From the NCBI RefSeq assembly GCF_003206645.1, contig NZ_PZJP01000017.1:200933-264932 (forward strand): 64,000 nucleotides of DNA, given 5' to 3'. The position numbers and the translations under genes were made by a program. This DNA is from Salinicola aestuarinus. Lineage in GTDB: Bacteria; Pseudomonadota; Gammaproteobacteria; Pseudomonadales; Halomonadaceae. Position 1 is the stretch's first letter. Each line of letters opens with the position of its first letter. Shown piece by piece: positions 55,901 to 64,000 of this stretch. Under the pieces are notes generated by a model. The model did not search any database and was not told the origin of the DNA. It saw only the letters and a list, made by a program, of their open reading frames with translations.

Positions 55901-56265
55901 TGGGGATGAGTTCCTGAATACATCGACGCGAACACATCGATCGACTCGGACCTGCCGACAACGGTTGCAACGGGGTGGCGATGGCGTTTATCGACTCGCT
56001 AGTCCCGAAGATGCGGTCGGGGTGATCGCGATGCAAGCCTCGGTTAAAAATAGTTCGGCGTACACGTTTCGCCAGTGCAGGCATCATTTTACCCTCTCAG
56101 GCAGTATCCTGCGCCCCGTCTCCGCGAAAGCCGGCCTCCCCTGTCTCGAGGGTTACGCCCGCGGCGGACCCATGGATGCATCTCAACCGGTTCCCGACCC
56201 CCAACGACGCTGCCTAGCCGACAGACATCACACGCCATGACCCTCTTGCTTTCCCGACGCCTCTC
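55901..56265. other. Gene-free divergent region between clpS and rluE
   Basis: About 365 bases with no supported gene. In other gammaproteobacteria cspD or icd often lies here; neither is present. It should contain the clpS and rluE promoters, but I see no clear consensus pair. Confidence 0.5.
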
Positions 56266-56874
56266 ATGAGTCGACTCTACCTTTTGAACAAGCCCTATCG
56301 GGTGCTGTGTCAATTCACCGATACCCAAGGGCGCCAGACGCTCGCCGACTACCTCGACGTCCCCGACGTCTACGCCGCCGGCCGACTGGACTACGACTCC
56401 GAAGGGCTGCTGTTGCTGACGGACGACGGCGCCATGATCCATCGCATCAGCGACCCACGACACAAGCTCGCCAAAACCTACTGGGTCCAGGTAGAAGGCG
56501 ACCCGACCGCTGCGGCACTCGCCGCGCTACGCCAGGGTGTCACGCTCAACGACGGCCCCACACGACCCGCCCGTGTCAGGCGACTCACCGGCCCAGAGCC
56601 GCCACCCCGCGACCCGCCCGTGCGCCGACGCGAGAGCATCCCGACAACCTGGCTCGAGATCGAACTGCGCGAAGGGCGCAACCGTCAGGTGCGCCGGATC
56701 ACAGCGCATGTCGGCCATCCGACACTGAGGCTCATCCGGACCGCCATTGGCCCGTGGACATTGGAGGGACTGACAGCCGGCGCCTGGCGTTCCGAAGTGC
56801 TCAACATGCCGAAAGAGACGCCGAGGCGACCCCGGAGCGGTCGCCGTCCGCCCCCACGGCAACGCCGTCGTTGA
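56266..56874 (+). CDS. rluE: 23S rRNA pseudouridine(2457) synthase, RluE-like
   Basis: A 202-residue RsuA-family pseudouridine synthase. It lacks an S4 domain, as RluE does. The catalytic Asp lies in AAGRLDYDSEGLLLLTDDG, and ELREGRNRQVRRITAHVGHP is the second family motif. The C-terminus is an Arg/Pro-rich tail. It begins the conserved rluE-nudJ-mnmA-hflD-purB block. Confidence 0.93.
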   Translation: MSRLYLLNKPYRVLCQFTDTQGRQTLADYLDVPDVYAAGRLDYDSEGLLLLTDDGAMIHRISDPRHKLAKTYWVQVEGDPTAAALAALRQGVTLNDGPTRPARVRRLTGPEPPPRDPPVRRRESIPTTWLEIELREGRNRQVRRITAHVGHPTLRLIRTAIGPWTLEGLTAGAWRSEVLNMPKETPRRPRSGRRPPPRQRRR

Positions 56875-56996
56875 AGCCCCTCGCGGGCGTCGCCGATGCC
56901 TGCTGGACGCGCCTCAAGGGAGTATGATCGAAAGCCTCGCCGACGCCTTGCCCGGGTCTTCGCCACGACGTCGGCCCGTTACAGGAGAGAGATGCC

Positions 56997-57446
56997 ATGG
57001 ATCGCTGGACACCTCGGGTGACCGTTGCCGTCGTCGTCGAACGCGCCGGCCGCTACCTCATGGTGGAAGAGGACCGCGGTGGGCCATTCAGTCTTTTCAA
57101 CCAGCCCGCCGGCCACTTAGAGCGCGGTGAGCGACTGACCGCGGCCGCCGAGCGCGAAACCCGCGAGGAGTCCGCCTGGCAGGTGGCGATCACTGACTAT
57201 CTCGGGCTCTACGTGCATCGCACCCCAGAGGGTATCGTCTTCCACAGCCACGGCTTCATCGGGCTGGCGCTCGCGCACCTGGGCAACCCGCTCGACAGCG
57301 GCATCCGTGCGGCACACTGGCTGACCTTCGATGAGGTCGACGACCTCGACCGGGCGAACCGCCTGCGAAGCCCGGTGGTGATGCAGCGCCTGCGCGACGC
57401 CCGCGATGGGCGCCACTATCCGCTCGGTGTGATCCGAGACCGCTGA
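56997..57446 (+). CDS. nudJ: Nudix hydrolase, NudJ-like
   Basis: A 149-residue Nudix protein. The box reads GHLERGERLTAAAERETREE followed by SAW, with the Glu residues needed for Mg2+. E. coli NudJ hydrolyses thiamine pyrophosphate intermediates and nucleoside di/triphosphates; identity here rests on position between rluE and mnmA as well as sequence. GGAGAGAG precedes the ATG at 56997. Confidence 0.9.
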   Translation: MDRWTPRVTVAVVVERAGRYLMVEEDRGGPFSLFNQPAGHLERGERLTAAAERETREESAWQVAITDYLGLYVHRTPEGIVFHSHGFIGLALAHLGNPLDSGIRAAHWLTFDEVDDLDRANRLRSPVVMQRLRDARDGRHYPLGVIRDR

Positions 57447-57588
57447 ACCCGGCGCGGGCACCGGACACCGCGCTGGACTCGATGCCGCCCTGGCGTTTCG
57501 GCTATAATCGCCGGTCATTTATTCAGGCGTTACGCGCCCGCGGGCCTTCCAGCACGGTCGGCGCGTCTTCTATCTGCAGAGAATCGCC

Positions 57589-58761
57589 ATGACGCTCGTT
57601 AACGCTTCTCCCGAGGCCGCTTCGCCAACCGAGGCGCCTAAAGTGATCGTCGGCATGTCCGGCGGCGTCGACTCCTCCGTGACGGCCCTGCTGCTGCTCG
57701 AGCAGGGCTATCGCGTCGAGGGCCTGTTCATGAAGAACTGGGACGAGGACGACGGCACCGAGTACTGCACGGCAATGGCCGACCTGGCCGATGCCGAAGC
57801 CGTTGCCGACACGCTGAACATCAAGCTGCACACGGCGAACTTCGCCGCCGAGTACTGGGACAACGTCTTTGAGCACTTCCTCGCCGAATATCAGGCCGGA
57901 CGCACGCCCAACCCCGACATCCTCTGCAATCGCGAGATCAAGTTCAAAGTCTTTCTCGACTATGCAGAAATGCTCGGGGCCGACTTGATCGCTACCGGGC
58001 ACTACGTGCGTCGACGGCTAGACGCAAGCGGGCAAGCGCAGCTGCTCAAGGGGCTCGATGCCAACAAGGATCAGAGCTACTTCCTGCACGCCGTGCCGGG
58101 CGAGGCCATCGCGCGCACGCTCTTTCCCGTCGGCGAACTCGACAAACCCGAGGTGCGTGCGATCGCCGAGCGCCAGGGTCTGGCGACGGCGCGCAAGAAG
58201 GATTCCACCGGCATCTGTTTCATCGGTGAACGCCGCTTCAGCGACTTCCTCAAGCAGTACCTGCCGGCCCAGCCCGGACGAATCGAGACGCCGGACGGCG
58301 AGGAGATCGGCGAGCACATGGGCTTGATGTACTACACCCTGGGCCAGCGCCGCGGACTGGGTATCGGAGGGCTCAAGGATCACAGCGAGGACCCCTGGTT
58401 CGTCGCTGCCAAGGATCTCGCGCGCAACGTGCTGATCGTCGCCCAGGGTGAACACCCGCTGCTCTACAGCGAGACGGTCTACTGCGAGAAAGCGAGCTGG
58501 GTATCCGGCAGGGCCCCGACCGAACGCCGACTGCGGGCCAAGACCCGCTACCGCCAGCAGGATGTGCCCTGCCAGATCGAAGTGCAGGACGATGGCGGTC
58601 TAACGGTACGTTTTGACGATCCGCAGCGCGCCGTGACCCCGGGCCAGTCGCTGGTGCTCTACGCCGACGATGTCTGTCTCGGTGGCGCCGTGATTCGTGA
58701 CACCATCACCCTCGCGGCCGCCACCGAGACGCCGCTGAGCGGGAGTTCGCAAACGGCATGA
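57589..58761 (+). CDS. mnmA: tRNA-specific 2-thiouridylase MnmA
   Basis: A 390-residue enzyme adding sulfur to U34 of tRNA-Lys, Glu and Gln. P-loop VGMSGGVDSSVTALLL; the two catalytic Cys lie in PDILCNREIKF and STGICFIGERRF. C-terminal beta domain is complete. A Pro/Ala-rich N-terminal extension of about 15 residues precedes the core. Overlaps hflD by ATGA. The product acts on the tRNA-Glu(UUC) species whose genes are in this window. Confidence 0.97.
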   Translation: MTLVNASPEAASPTEAPKVIVGMSGGVDSSVTALLLLEQGYRVEGLFMKNWDEDDGTEYCTAMADLADAEAVADTLNIKLHTANFAAEYWDNVFEHFLAEYQAGRTPNPDILCNREIKFKVFLDYAEMLGADLIATGHYVRRRLDASGQAQLLKGLDANKDQSYFLHAVPGEAIARTLFPVGELDKPEVRAIAERQGLATARKKDSTGICFIGERRFSDFLKQYLPAQPGRIETPDGEEIGEHMGLMYYTLGQRRGLGIGGLKDHSEDPWFVAAKDLARNVLIVAQGEHPLLYSETVYCEKASWVSGRAPTERRLRAKTRYRQQDVPCQIEVQDDGGLTVRFDDPQRAVTPGQSLVLYADDVCLGGAVIRDTITLAAATETPLSGSSQTA

Positions 58762-59402
58762 GCACCACACCCATTCAGAGTGTCCCCAACGACGCTACGA
58801 CGCGTCAGTCCATCGCCCTGGCGGGTGTCTTCCAGGCGGCGGCGATCGTCGACCAGCTCGCCCGTACCGGCCAGTGCGATGAGCGCGCCTGGACCACACT
58901 GCTGCGCGCCACACTCGAGACGGACCCGCCCTCCTTCGAGGCCGTCTACGGCGGTCACCACAACAATCTGCGGCTGGGAATCGACACGCTGACCCAGGTG
59001 ATGTCGCGCCAGCAGCCGCAGCCGGAGGTGATGCGTTACGGCTTTTCGATGGTGTTGCTGATGCAGAAGCTGCGCCAGAACACCGACATGATGCAGAGCG
59101 TGGGCGAACGGCTCAAACGCGTGCAGGGCCAGAGCGAGCATTTCGGCGACACGCACGAAAATGTCATTGCCAGCCTGGGCGAGCTCTACCAGGAGACCCT
59201 GTCGACGTTTCGCTACCGCATCGTGGTTCAGGGCGAGCCGAGCCTGCTGCAGAGCCGCATGATGCCGGAGCGGATCCGTACGGCGCTGCTCAGCGGCGTG
59301 CGCTTCGCCCTGCTCTGGCACCAGCAGGGCGGACGCCGCTGGCGACTAATACTGCAGCGCGGGGCGATCAAGCGCGCCCTGCGCGACCTGGACGCCCGCT
59401 GA
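58758..59402 (+). CDS. hflD: High frequency lysogenization protein HflD homologue
   Basis: A 214-residue helical protein with the family features SIALAGVFQAAAIVDQLART and MRYGFSMVLLMQKL. In E. coli it binds lambda CII; its cellular role is unclear but the mnmA-hflD-purB order is conserved. Coupled to mnmA by a four-base overlap. Confidence 0.94.
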   Translation: MSTTPIQSVPNDATTRQSIALAGVFQAAAIVDQLARTGQCDERAWTTLLRATLETDPPSFEAVYGGHHNNLRLGIDTLTQVMSRQQPQPEVMRYGFSMVLLMQKLRQNTDMMQSVGERLKRVQGQSEHFGDTHENVIASLGELYQETLSTFRYRIVVQGEPSLLQSRMMPERIRTALLSGVRFALLWHQQGGRRWRLILQRGAIKRALRDLDAR

Positions 59403-59481
59403 ACGCGGGCGTCGACGAGCTGACACCTTTCTCTGCCAAGGCGCGAGCCATCGCTCGCGCAAGACGTTCCGGGACCCCACG

Positions 59482-60849
59482 ATGATCGAACTCTCCGCGC
59501 TGACCGCCCTCTCCCCCGTCGACGGCCGCTACGCCGCCAAGGCCGAGCCGCTACGCGAACACTTCAGCGAATTCGGCCTGATTCGCGCCCGCGTCACCGT
59601 CGAAGTACGCTGGCTCGAGCAGCTGGCCGCCCACCCCGGCATTACGGAAGTCCCGGCGCTATCGGCCGAGGCGCAGGCGTTCCTTGACCGCTTGGTTGCC
59701 GAGTTCTCGCTGGAGGACGCGGCGCGCATCAAGACGATCGAGCGCACGACCAATCACGATGTCAAGGCCGTCGAGTACTTCATCAAGGAAGCGATCGCCG
59801 AACAGGCAGAGCTTCACGCGATCACCGAGTTCGTCCACTTCGCCTGCACCAGCGAAGACATCAACAACCTCTCCTACGCGCTGATGATGCGCGATGGCCT
59901 GAGCGCGCTGCTGCCGACGATGAAAGGCGTCCACGCAGCGATTGCCGAGCTCGCCCACGCCCATGCCGAGCAGCCGATGCTGTCGCGCACCCACGGCCAG
60001 ACCGCCAGCCCGACCACACTGGGCAAGGAGATGGCCAACGTCGCCTATCGTCTGGCACGACAGCTCAAGCAGATCGAATCGGTCGAGCTAATGGGCAAGA
60101 TCAACGGCGCCGTGGGTAACTACAACGCCCACCTGACCACCTATCCCGAGATCGACTGGGCTGACAACGCTCGAACCTTTGTCGAGTCGCTGGGACTGAC
60201 CTTCAACCCCTACACCACGCAGATCGAACCCCACGACTACGTCGCGGAGCTGTTCGATGCGATCAGCCGGTTCAACACGATCCTGATCGACTTCGACCGC
60301 GACGTCTGGGGCTATATTTCGCTGGGCTACTTCAAGCAGCGCACGGTCGAAGGGGAAATTGGTTCTTCGACCATGCCGCACAAGGTCAATCCGATCGACT
60401 TCGAGAACTCCGAGGGCAACCTGGGCCTCGCCAACGCTCTGCTCGATCATCTCGCTCGCAAGCTGCCGGTCTCTCGCTGGCAGCGCGATCTGACCGACTC
60501 GACCGTGCTCCGCAATCTCGGCGTCGGTCTTGCCTACGGCCTGATCGCCTACGAGGCGGCGCTCAAGGGTATCGGCAAGCTGGAGGCGAATCCCATGCGT
60601 CTCGACGACGATCTCGACCAGAGCTGGGAAGTCCTGGCCGAGCCGATCCAGACCGTAATGCGCCGGTACGGGATCGAAAAGCCCTACGAGAAGCTCAAGA
60701 CGCTGACTCGAGGCAAGCGCATCGATCAGGCTGGCTTTGCCGCCTTCATCGACACCCTGGCGCTGCCCGATAACGTCAAGGACGAGCTGAAGGCACTCAC
60801 CCCAGCGACCTACACCGGTAACGCCGCGGCGCAAGCCAAGGCCCTGTAA
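59482..60849 (+). CDS. purB: Adenylosuccinate lyase
   Basis: A 455-residue enzyme acting twice in purine synthesis (SAICAR to AICAR, adenylosuccinate to AMP). The signature loop SSTMPHKVNPIDFENSEGNL, TNHDVKAVEYFIKE, SEDINNLSYALMM and LSRTHGQTASPTTLGKEMAN are intact. Typical length for the gammaproteobacterial form. Confidence 0.98.
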   Translation: MIELSALTALSPVDGRYAAKAEPLREHFSEFGLIRARVTVEVRWLEQLAAHPGITEVPALSAEAQAFLDRLVAEFSLEDAARIKTIERTTNHDVKAVEYFIKEAIAEQAELHAITEFVHFACTSEDINNLSYALMMRDGLSALLPTMKGVHAAIAELAHAHAEQPMLSRTHGQTASPTTLGKEMANVAYRLARQLKQIESVELMGKINGAVGNYNAHLTTYPEIDWADNARTFVESLGLTFNPYTTQIEPHDYVAELFDAISRFNTILIDFDRDVWGYISLGYFKQRTVEGEIGSSTMPHKVNPIDFENSEGNLGLANALLDHLARKLPVSRWQRDLTDSTVLRNLGVGLAYGLIAYEAALKGIGKLEANPMRLDDDLDQSWEVLAEPIQTVMRRYGIEKPYEKLKTLTRGKRIDQAGFAAFIDTLALPDNVKDELKALTPATYTGNAAAQAKAL

Positions 60850-60917
60850 CGGCCCAACGCATCGAGCATGCGTCCGCCGACGCCCATTTTGGGGTCGGCG
60901 GGCCTGAGGAGAACATC

Positions 60918-62096
60918 ATGACGTCCGCCAATACGCCGCGCTCGCTGCTGGCTGGCCTCTCGGCCGAGCAGTTCCTGAGCCAGCACTGGCAAAAAACGCC
61001 GCTGCTGATTCGCGGCGCCTTCCCCGATTTCGTCTCGCCGCTCGAGCCGGACGACCTCGCCGGCCTCGCCTGCGAAGAGGGCATCGAATCCCGTCTGGTC
61101 GAAGCACAGGGGCCCGACAAGGCGTGGCAGGTGAGTCACGGCCCGTTCGACGAGGCCACCTTCGCCCGTCTGCCGCAAAGCGGGTGGTCATTGCTGGTGC
61201 AGGCTGTTGATCACTATGTCCCCGAAGTCGCCGAGCTGCTCGAGTCCTTCGATTTCCTACCGCGCTGGCGTCTCGATGACATCATGGTCAGTTACGCCCC
61301 CACCGGTGGCAGTGTCGGCCCGCACGTGGATCAGTACGACGTCTTCCTGCTGCAGGCAAGCGGTCGCCGGCATTGGCAGCTGGGTGGCAGCCCCGGTGAC
61401 TCGGCTCGGCTCATTCCGGGCATCGATCTGCGCATTCTCGAGAACTTTACCGTCGAGGCGGATCAGGACTGGGTGCTCGAACCCGGCGACATGCTCTATC
61501 TGCCACCGGGTGTCGCCCATCACGGCGTCAGCGCCTCCGACGACTGCCTGACCTATTCGATCGGCTTCCGCGCCCCCTCGGCGGACGAGATCGTGACGGC
61601 CTTCGCGGACTATGTCGGTGAGCAGCTGGGCGAGACGCGCCGCTATGGTGACGCCGACCTGACATCGCCGACGCACCCGGGCGAGCTCGACGATTCCGCC
61701 GTCGAGCGGGTTCGCAGACTGCTGCTCGACGCCATTGATCGACCCGAGCAGATCGCCCAATGGTTCGGACGGGCCATGACCCAGCCCAAGTACCTCGACC
61801 AGCTCGCGGCGGCTGAGACGGAAACGACGCCGGAAGCAGTCCGAACGATGCTCGAGGGCGGCGGCGAACTGCATCGTTCACTGGGCTCCCGCTTCGCCTG
61901 GCGGCAACTCGACGAGTCCCAGGTCACACTGTTCAGTGACGGCGACACGCTGGCGTGTGATCCAGCTCTCGCGCGAGCACTGTGTGATGAGGCACGCCTC
62001 GACGCCTCGTTACTCGATGTCCCGAACGCGGCGAGCATCCTGGCAACGCTGGTCAATCGCGGCAGCTTGAGCTGGGACGATGGAGACGAAGACTGA
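60918..62096 (+). CDS. roxA: 50S ribosomal protein L16 arginine hydroxylase RoxA
   Basis: A 392-residue JmjC-type 2-oxoglutarate/Fe(II) oxygenase (YcfD), hydroxylating Arg81 of uL16. The iron ligands are in GPHVDQYDVFLLQASGRRHW (HxD) and the later GVAHHGVSASDDC His. C-terminal dimerisation and winged-helix parts follow. GAGGAG precedes the ATG. In E. coli the gene also follows purB, after phoPQ, which is missing here. Confidence 0.94.
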   Translation: MTSANTPRSLLAGLSAEQFLSQHWQKTPLLIRGAFPDFVSPLEPDDLAGLACEEGIESRLVEAQGPDKAWQVSHGPFDEATFARLPQSGWSLLVQAVDHYVPEVAELLESFDFLPRWRLDDIMVSYAPTGGSVGPHVDQYDVFLLQASGRRHWQLGGSPGDSARLIPGIDLRILENFTVEADQDWVLEPGDMLYLPPGVAHHGVSASDDCLTYSIGFRAPSADEIVTAFADYVGEQLGETRRYGDADLTSPTHPGELDDSAVERVRRLLLDAIDRPEQIAQWFGRAMTQPKYLDQLAAAETETTPEAVRTMLEGGGELHRSLGSRFAWRQLDESQVTLFSDGDTLACDPALARALCDEARLDASLLDVPNAASILATLVNRGSLSWDDGDED

Positions 62097-62307
62097 CGCC
62101 GCCGTTGGGTCATGGCGTCAGCTGGACGCGGGCAGACAGGTAAGTGGCCTTCTACACTGGCAGTCGAGCGTACCGCGCCTCGAACTCGCGTCCAGACGGC
62201 AAACACGGGAAAGCGGGCGGTAAGCCGATGCAAAGACTGGACGCATTACGAAACACTGTTCTACTATTTCCGTGTTAAGCCACCGCGCTGTCAAAAGGAT
62301 TCTCGAC

Positions 62308-62775
62308 ATGAAACGACTTCTCCTACCTGCACTGGCCATGAGCTTTCTGGCCCTGGCGGGTTGCACCAACACCTCTACCTACTCCGGTGACGTTTACCGC
62401 GGCAATCAGGCCGAGACCGCGCAGACCGTGACCTACGGTACCATCCAGTCAGTTCGTCCCGTGCAGATTCAGGGCGGTGAAGGCCAGGGCATCCTGGGCA
62501 GCCTGGGCGGCGCTGTGATCGGCGGCCTGCTGGGCAATCAGGTCGGCGGTGGCTCGGGCAAGACCATCGCGACCGCGGCCGGCGCCATCGGCGGAACGAT
62601 CGCGGGTAGCAAGGTTGAGCAGGCGACCGATCGCGTTGACGGCTACGAACTCGAGATTCGTCAGGACAGCGGTCAGAACGTTGTGGTCGTGCAGAAAGCC
62701 GACCGTAACTGGCAGGTGGGCCAGCGTGTCCGTCTGATCGCCAGCGGTTCAAGCGTGAGCGTCGCGCCCTACTAA
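62308..62775 (+). CDS. slyB: Glycine-zipper outer membrane lipoprotein SlyB
   Basis: A 155-residue lipoprotein with lipobox LALAGC (Cys at 20), the YGTIQSVRPVQIQGGEGQGI segment and a long glycine zipper (SLGGAVIGGLLGNQVGGGSG), then a beta domain ending RVRLIASGSSVSVAPY; this follows E. coli SlyB throughout. SlyB stabilises the outer membrane under stress. The start is the ATG at 62308 behind AAAGGA. A strong terminator follows. Confidence 0.93.
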   Translation: MKRLLLPALAMSFLALAGCTNTSTYSGDVYRGNQAETAQTVTYGTIQSVRPVQIQGGEGQGILGSLGGAVIGGLLGNQVGGGSGKTIATAAGAIGGTIAGSKVEQATDRVDGYELEIRQDSGQNVVVVQKADRNWQVGQRVRLIASGSSVSVAPY

Positions 62776-62814
62776 GCATGACGAGATCGATGTCGCGAGA
62801 CGACAGCGATAGAG

Positions 62815-62839
62815 AACGGCGCCTTCGGGCGCCGTTTTT
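62815..62839 (+). terminator. Rho-independent terminator of slyB
   Basis: AACGGCGCC (62815-62823), loop TTCG, GGCGCCGTT (62828-62836), then TTT. About 40 bases after the stop. Confidence 0.9.
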
Positions 62840-62878
62840 CGTTAGCCGAGTAGCGATTGCGACTGTTGCCGCGAGTTT

Positions 62879-62896
62879 ACATACGCTATCGTATGT
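62879..62896 (+). promoter_or_regulatory. Inverted repeat upstream of the LpxR-family gene
   Basis: ACATACG (62879-62885) and CGTATGT (62890-62896) with a four-base spacer, 35 bases before the start codon. The position suits an operator. I do not recognise the binding protein. Confidence 0.45.
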
Positions 62897-62931
62897 TGGC
62901 TGATAATCATCATGACAGGGAATGTTGCACA

Positions 62932-63942
62932 ATGATGCAGGAACTCGGCCTACCGGGCGCAAGACTGACAGTATCGCGTGCGGGGCTTGGACTCACACTG
63001 GTACTTCTCGCCGGCAGCGCTAATGCCGACGGTATCCTCACGCTCAAAACCGACAACGATATCTTCGCCAGCGGCGGTGATGGTCACTACACCAATGGCT
63101 TCGAAGCCGACTGGACGTTCGAGCCCGCGCAGGATCACTGGACGCGCGCCGTGGCCGACCTCGTCCCCGGCTGGAGCCGTGATTCACTGACCGCGACCTC
63201 CTACCGCTTCGGCCAGCAGATCTATACGCCGGAAGACATCGACGTGTCCGAACCCATTGAAGACGACCGCCCCTATGCCGGCGTTCTTTACGCCGGCATG
63301 ACGCTTTTCAGTGACGAGCAGTTAAACGACTGGCGGCATACCAGCGGTGTCTACCTCGATGCCGGCCTGATCGGTCCTGGTGCCGGGGGCGAGTTCGTGC
63401 AGAAGAACTTTCATCACCTCGTCGACAGTGAGGAGCCCGAGGGCTGGCATAACCAGTTGCACAACGAGCCCTTCCTCAATGTTGCCTATCGCAAGGCATG
63501 GTGGAAAAAGGGTCGCCTCGACAATCTGGAAGCGGAATATGGGCCGTCAGCGGGTTTTGCCGCAGGCAACCTCTATACCTACGTTGCGGCGGGGCTAGGC
63601 GCGCGACTAGGCCAAGGCCTCGACAACAGCTTCGGCATTCCTGCCGTCGCGCCCTCTAATGGCAGCCGAGTCTTTTTCGACAATCACAGCGGCTTCAACT
63701 GGTATCTCTTCGCCAATCTCGAAGGCCGCCGCATGTTCCAGAACCTGCTGCTCGACGGCAACAGTTTCGAGGACAGTCAATCCGTCGATCGACGCCACTG
63801 GGTCGGCGATGTGCAAGCGGGTCTCGCCCTCTCCTGGAATCGCTGGCAGATCACCTACAGTGCGCTTTGGCGAACTCATGAGTTCGACGGCCAAGAGACC
63901 GCCGACCGCTTTGGTTCGTTGACGCTCTCTACCTGGCTGTAG
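62932..63942 (+). CDS. Lipid A deacylase LpxR family protein
   Basis: A 336-residue outer membrane beta-barrel of the LpxR/DUF2219 family. After a signal peptide (cleavage near ANA, about residue 33), it has the conserved LKTDNDIFASGGDGHYTNGF with the active-site Asn/Asp and the DDRPYAGVLYAGM motif. The last residue region ends in an aromatic-rich strand. LpxR removes the 3'-acyloxyacyl chain of lipid A; activity in this lineage is inferred. Start at ATG 62932 (or 62935); an in-frame ATG at 62893 lies inside the inverted repeat and is unlikely. Confidence 0.88.
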   Translation: MMQELGLPGARLTVSRAGLGLTLVLLAGSANADGILTLKTDNDIFASGGDGHYTNGFEADWTFEPAQDHWTRAVADLVPGWSRDSLTATSYRFGQQIYTPEDIDVSEPIEDDRPYAGVLYAGMTLFSDEQLNDWRHTSGVYLDAGLIGPGAGGEFVQKNFHHLVDSEEPEGWHNQLHNEPFLNVAYRKAWWKKGRLDNLEAEYGPSAGFAAGNLYTYVAAGLGARLGQGLDNSFGIPAVAPSNGSRVFFDNHSGFNWYLFANLEGRRMFQNLLLDGNSFEDSQSVDRRHWVGDVQAGLALSWNRWQITYSALWRTHEFDGQETADRFGSLTLSTWL

Positions 63943-64000
63943 TCCCCGCGCCGGCTATCACCCTCGCTATGCAAGGCCCGACGAAAACGCCGACGGGCGC

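Noticed and set aside
62260..62307. A PhoP box upstream of slyB
   Set aside because: TGTTCT and TGTTAA occur, but their starts are 16 bases apart, not the 11-base periodicity of PhoP sites, and phoPQ is absent from its usual place.

Overview
The window is a piece of chromosome from a high-GC gammaproteobacterium, most likely a halophile of the Halomonadaceae (Halomonas, Salinicola or a relative). This rests on three things: gene order that matches gammaproteobacterial housekeeping blocks (clpS-clpA-infA-aat, ftsK-lolA-rarA, rluE-nudJ-mnmA-hflD-purB-roxA, rmf/rlmKL/pyrD); the large 1610-residue NAD-glutamate dehydrogenase; and the mix of Pseudomonas-like small proteins (long-type RMF, DUF1654, DUF1853). 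The genus is inferred from memory of these families and was not tested by a search. I see no insertion sequence, integrase, CRISPR array or replication origin.

Layout. 0-4 kb: the end of a catabolic cluster (beta-hydroxyacid dehydrogenase fragment, aldehyde dehydrogenase, VOC protein) facing a LysR regulator. 4.2-7.7 kb: a small ABM/HmoA-type monooxygenase, a SleB-type wall hydrolase, DUF1853, an EamA exporter and a DUF6314 protein. 7.7-11.2 kb: an accessory-looking stretch of very small genes (Pmp3/YqaE, a CsrA-like 52-residue ORF overlapping an 80-residue ORF, an acidic exported protein, two tiny ORFs, an SOS-box-preceded DUF1654 gene, YnfA) ending with dps. 11.2-17.5 kb: tRNA-Gly(CCC), a phage-like membrane protein, tRNA-Ser(GGA), a nitroreductase, the yadG-yadH-queF operon, a tandem Glu-Gly-Glu-Gly-Glu tRNA array, and msrB. 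17.8-26.2 kb: ylqF GTPase, alaA, htpX, an orphan codB, a DUF3455 exported protein followed by an ECF sigma/anti-sigma pair, and a MarR regulator with a siderophore-interacting protein.

26.3-41.5 kb: pdxB, a WGR-domain protein, rlmKL, rmf, pyrD, a two-domain secreted protein, gdhB, and the LysR-murI-trmA operon. 41.7-51 kb: a hemerythrin-like protein that seems to lack ligands, rarA, lolA, ftsK and a chemoreceptor. 51-56 kb: a contiguous N-degron set (aat and bpt add leucine to N-termini; ClpS recognises them; ClpA unfolds them) around infA. 56.3-64 kb: rluE, nudJ, mnmA, hflD, purB, roxA, slyB and an LpxR-family outer membrane protein.

Most of the window is ordinary core genome. The places most worth a second look are the small-gene stretch at 8.1-10.1 kb (possible divergent CsrA; near-consensus LexA box), the structured gene-free stretches at 11.7-11.9, 12.4-12.6 and 17.66-17.75 kb, the hemerythrin-like protein without its His-His pair, and the DUF1853 gene whose conserved N-terminus lies upstream of any ATG, GTG or TTG.
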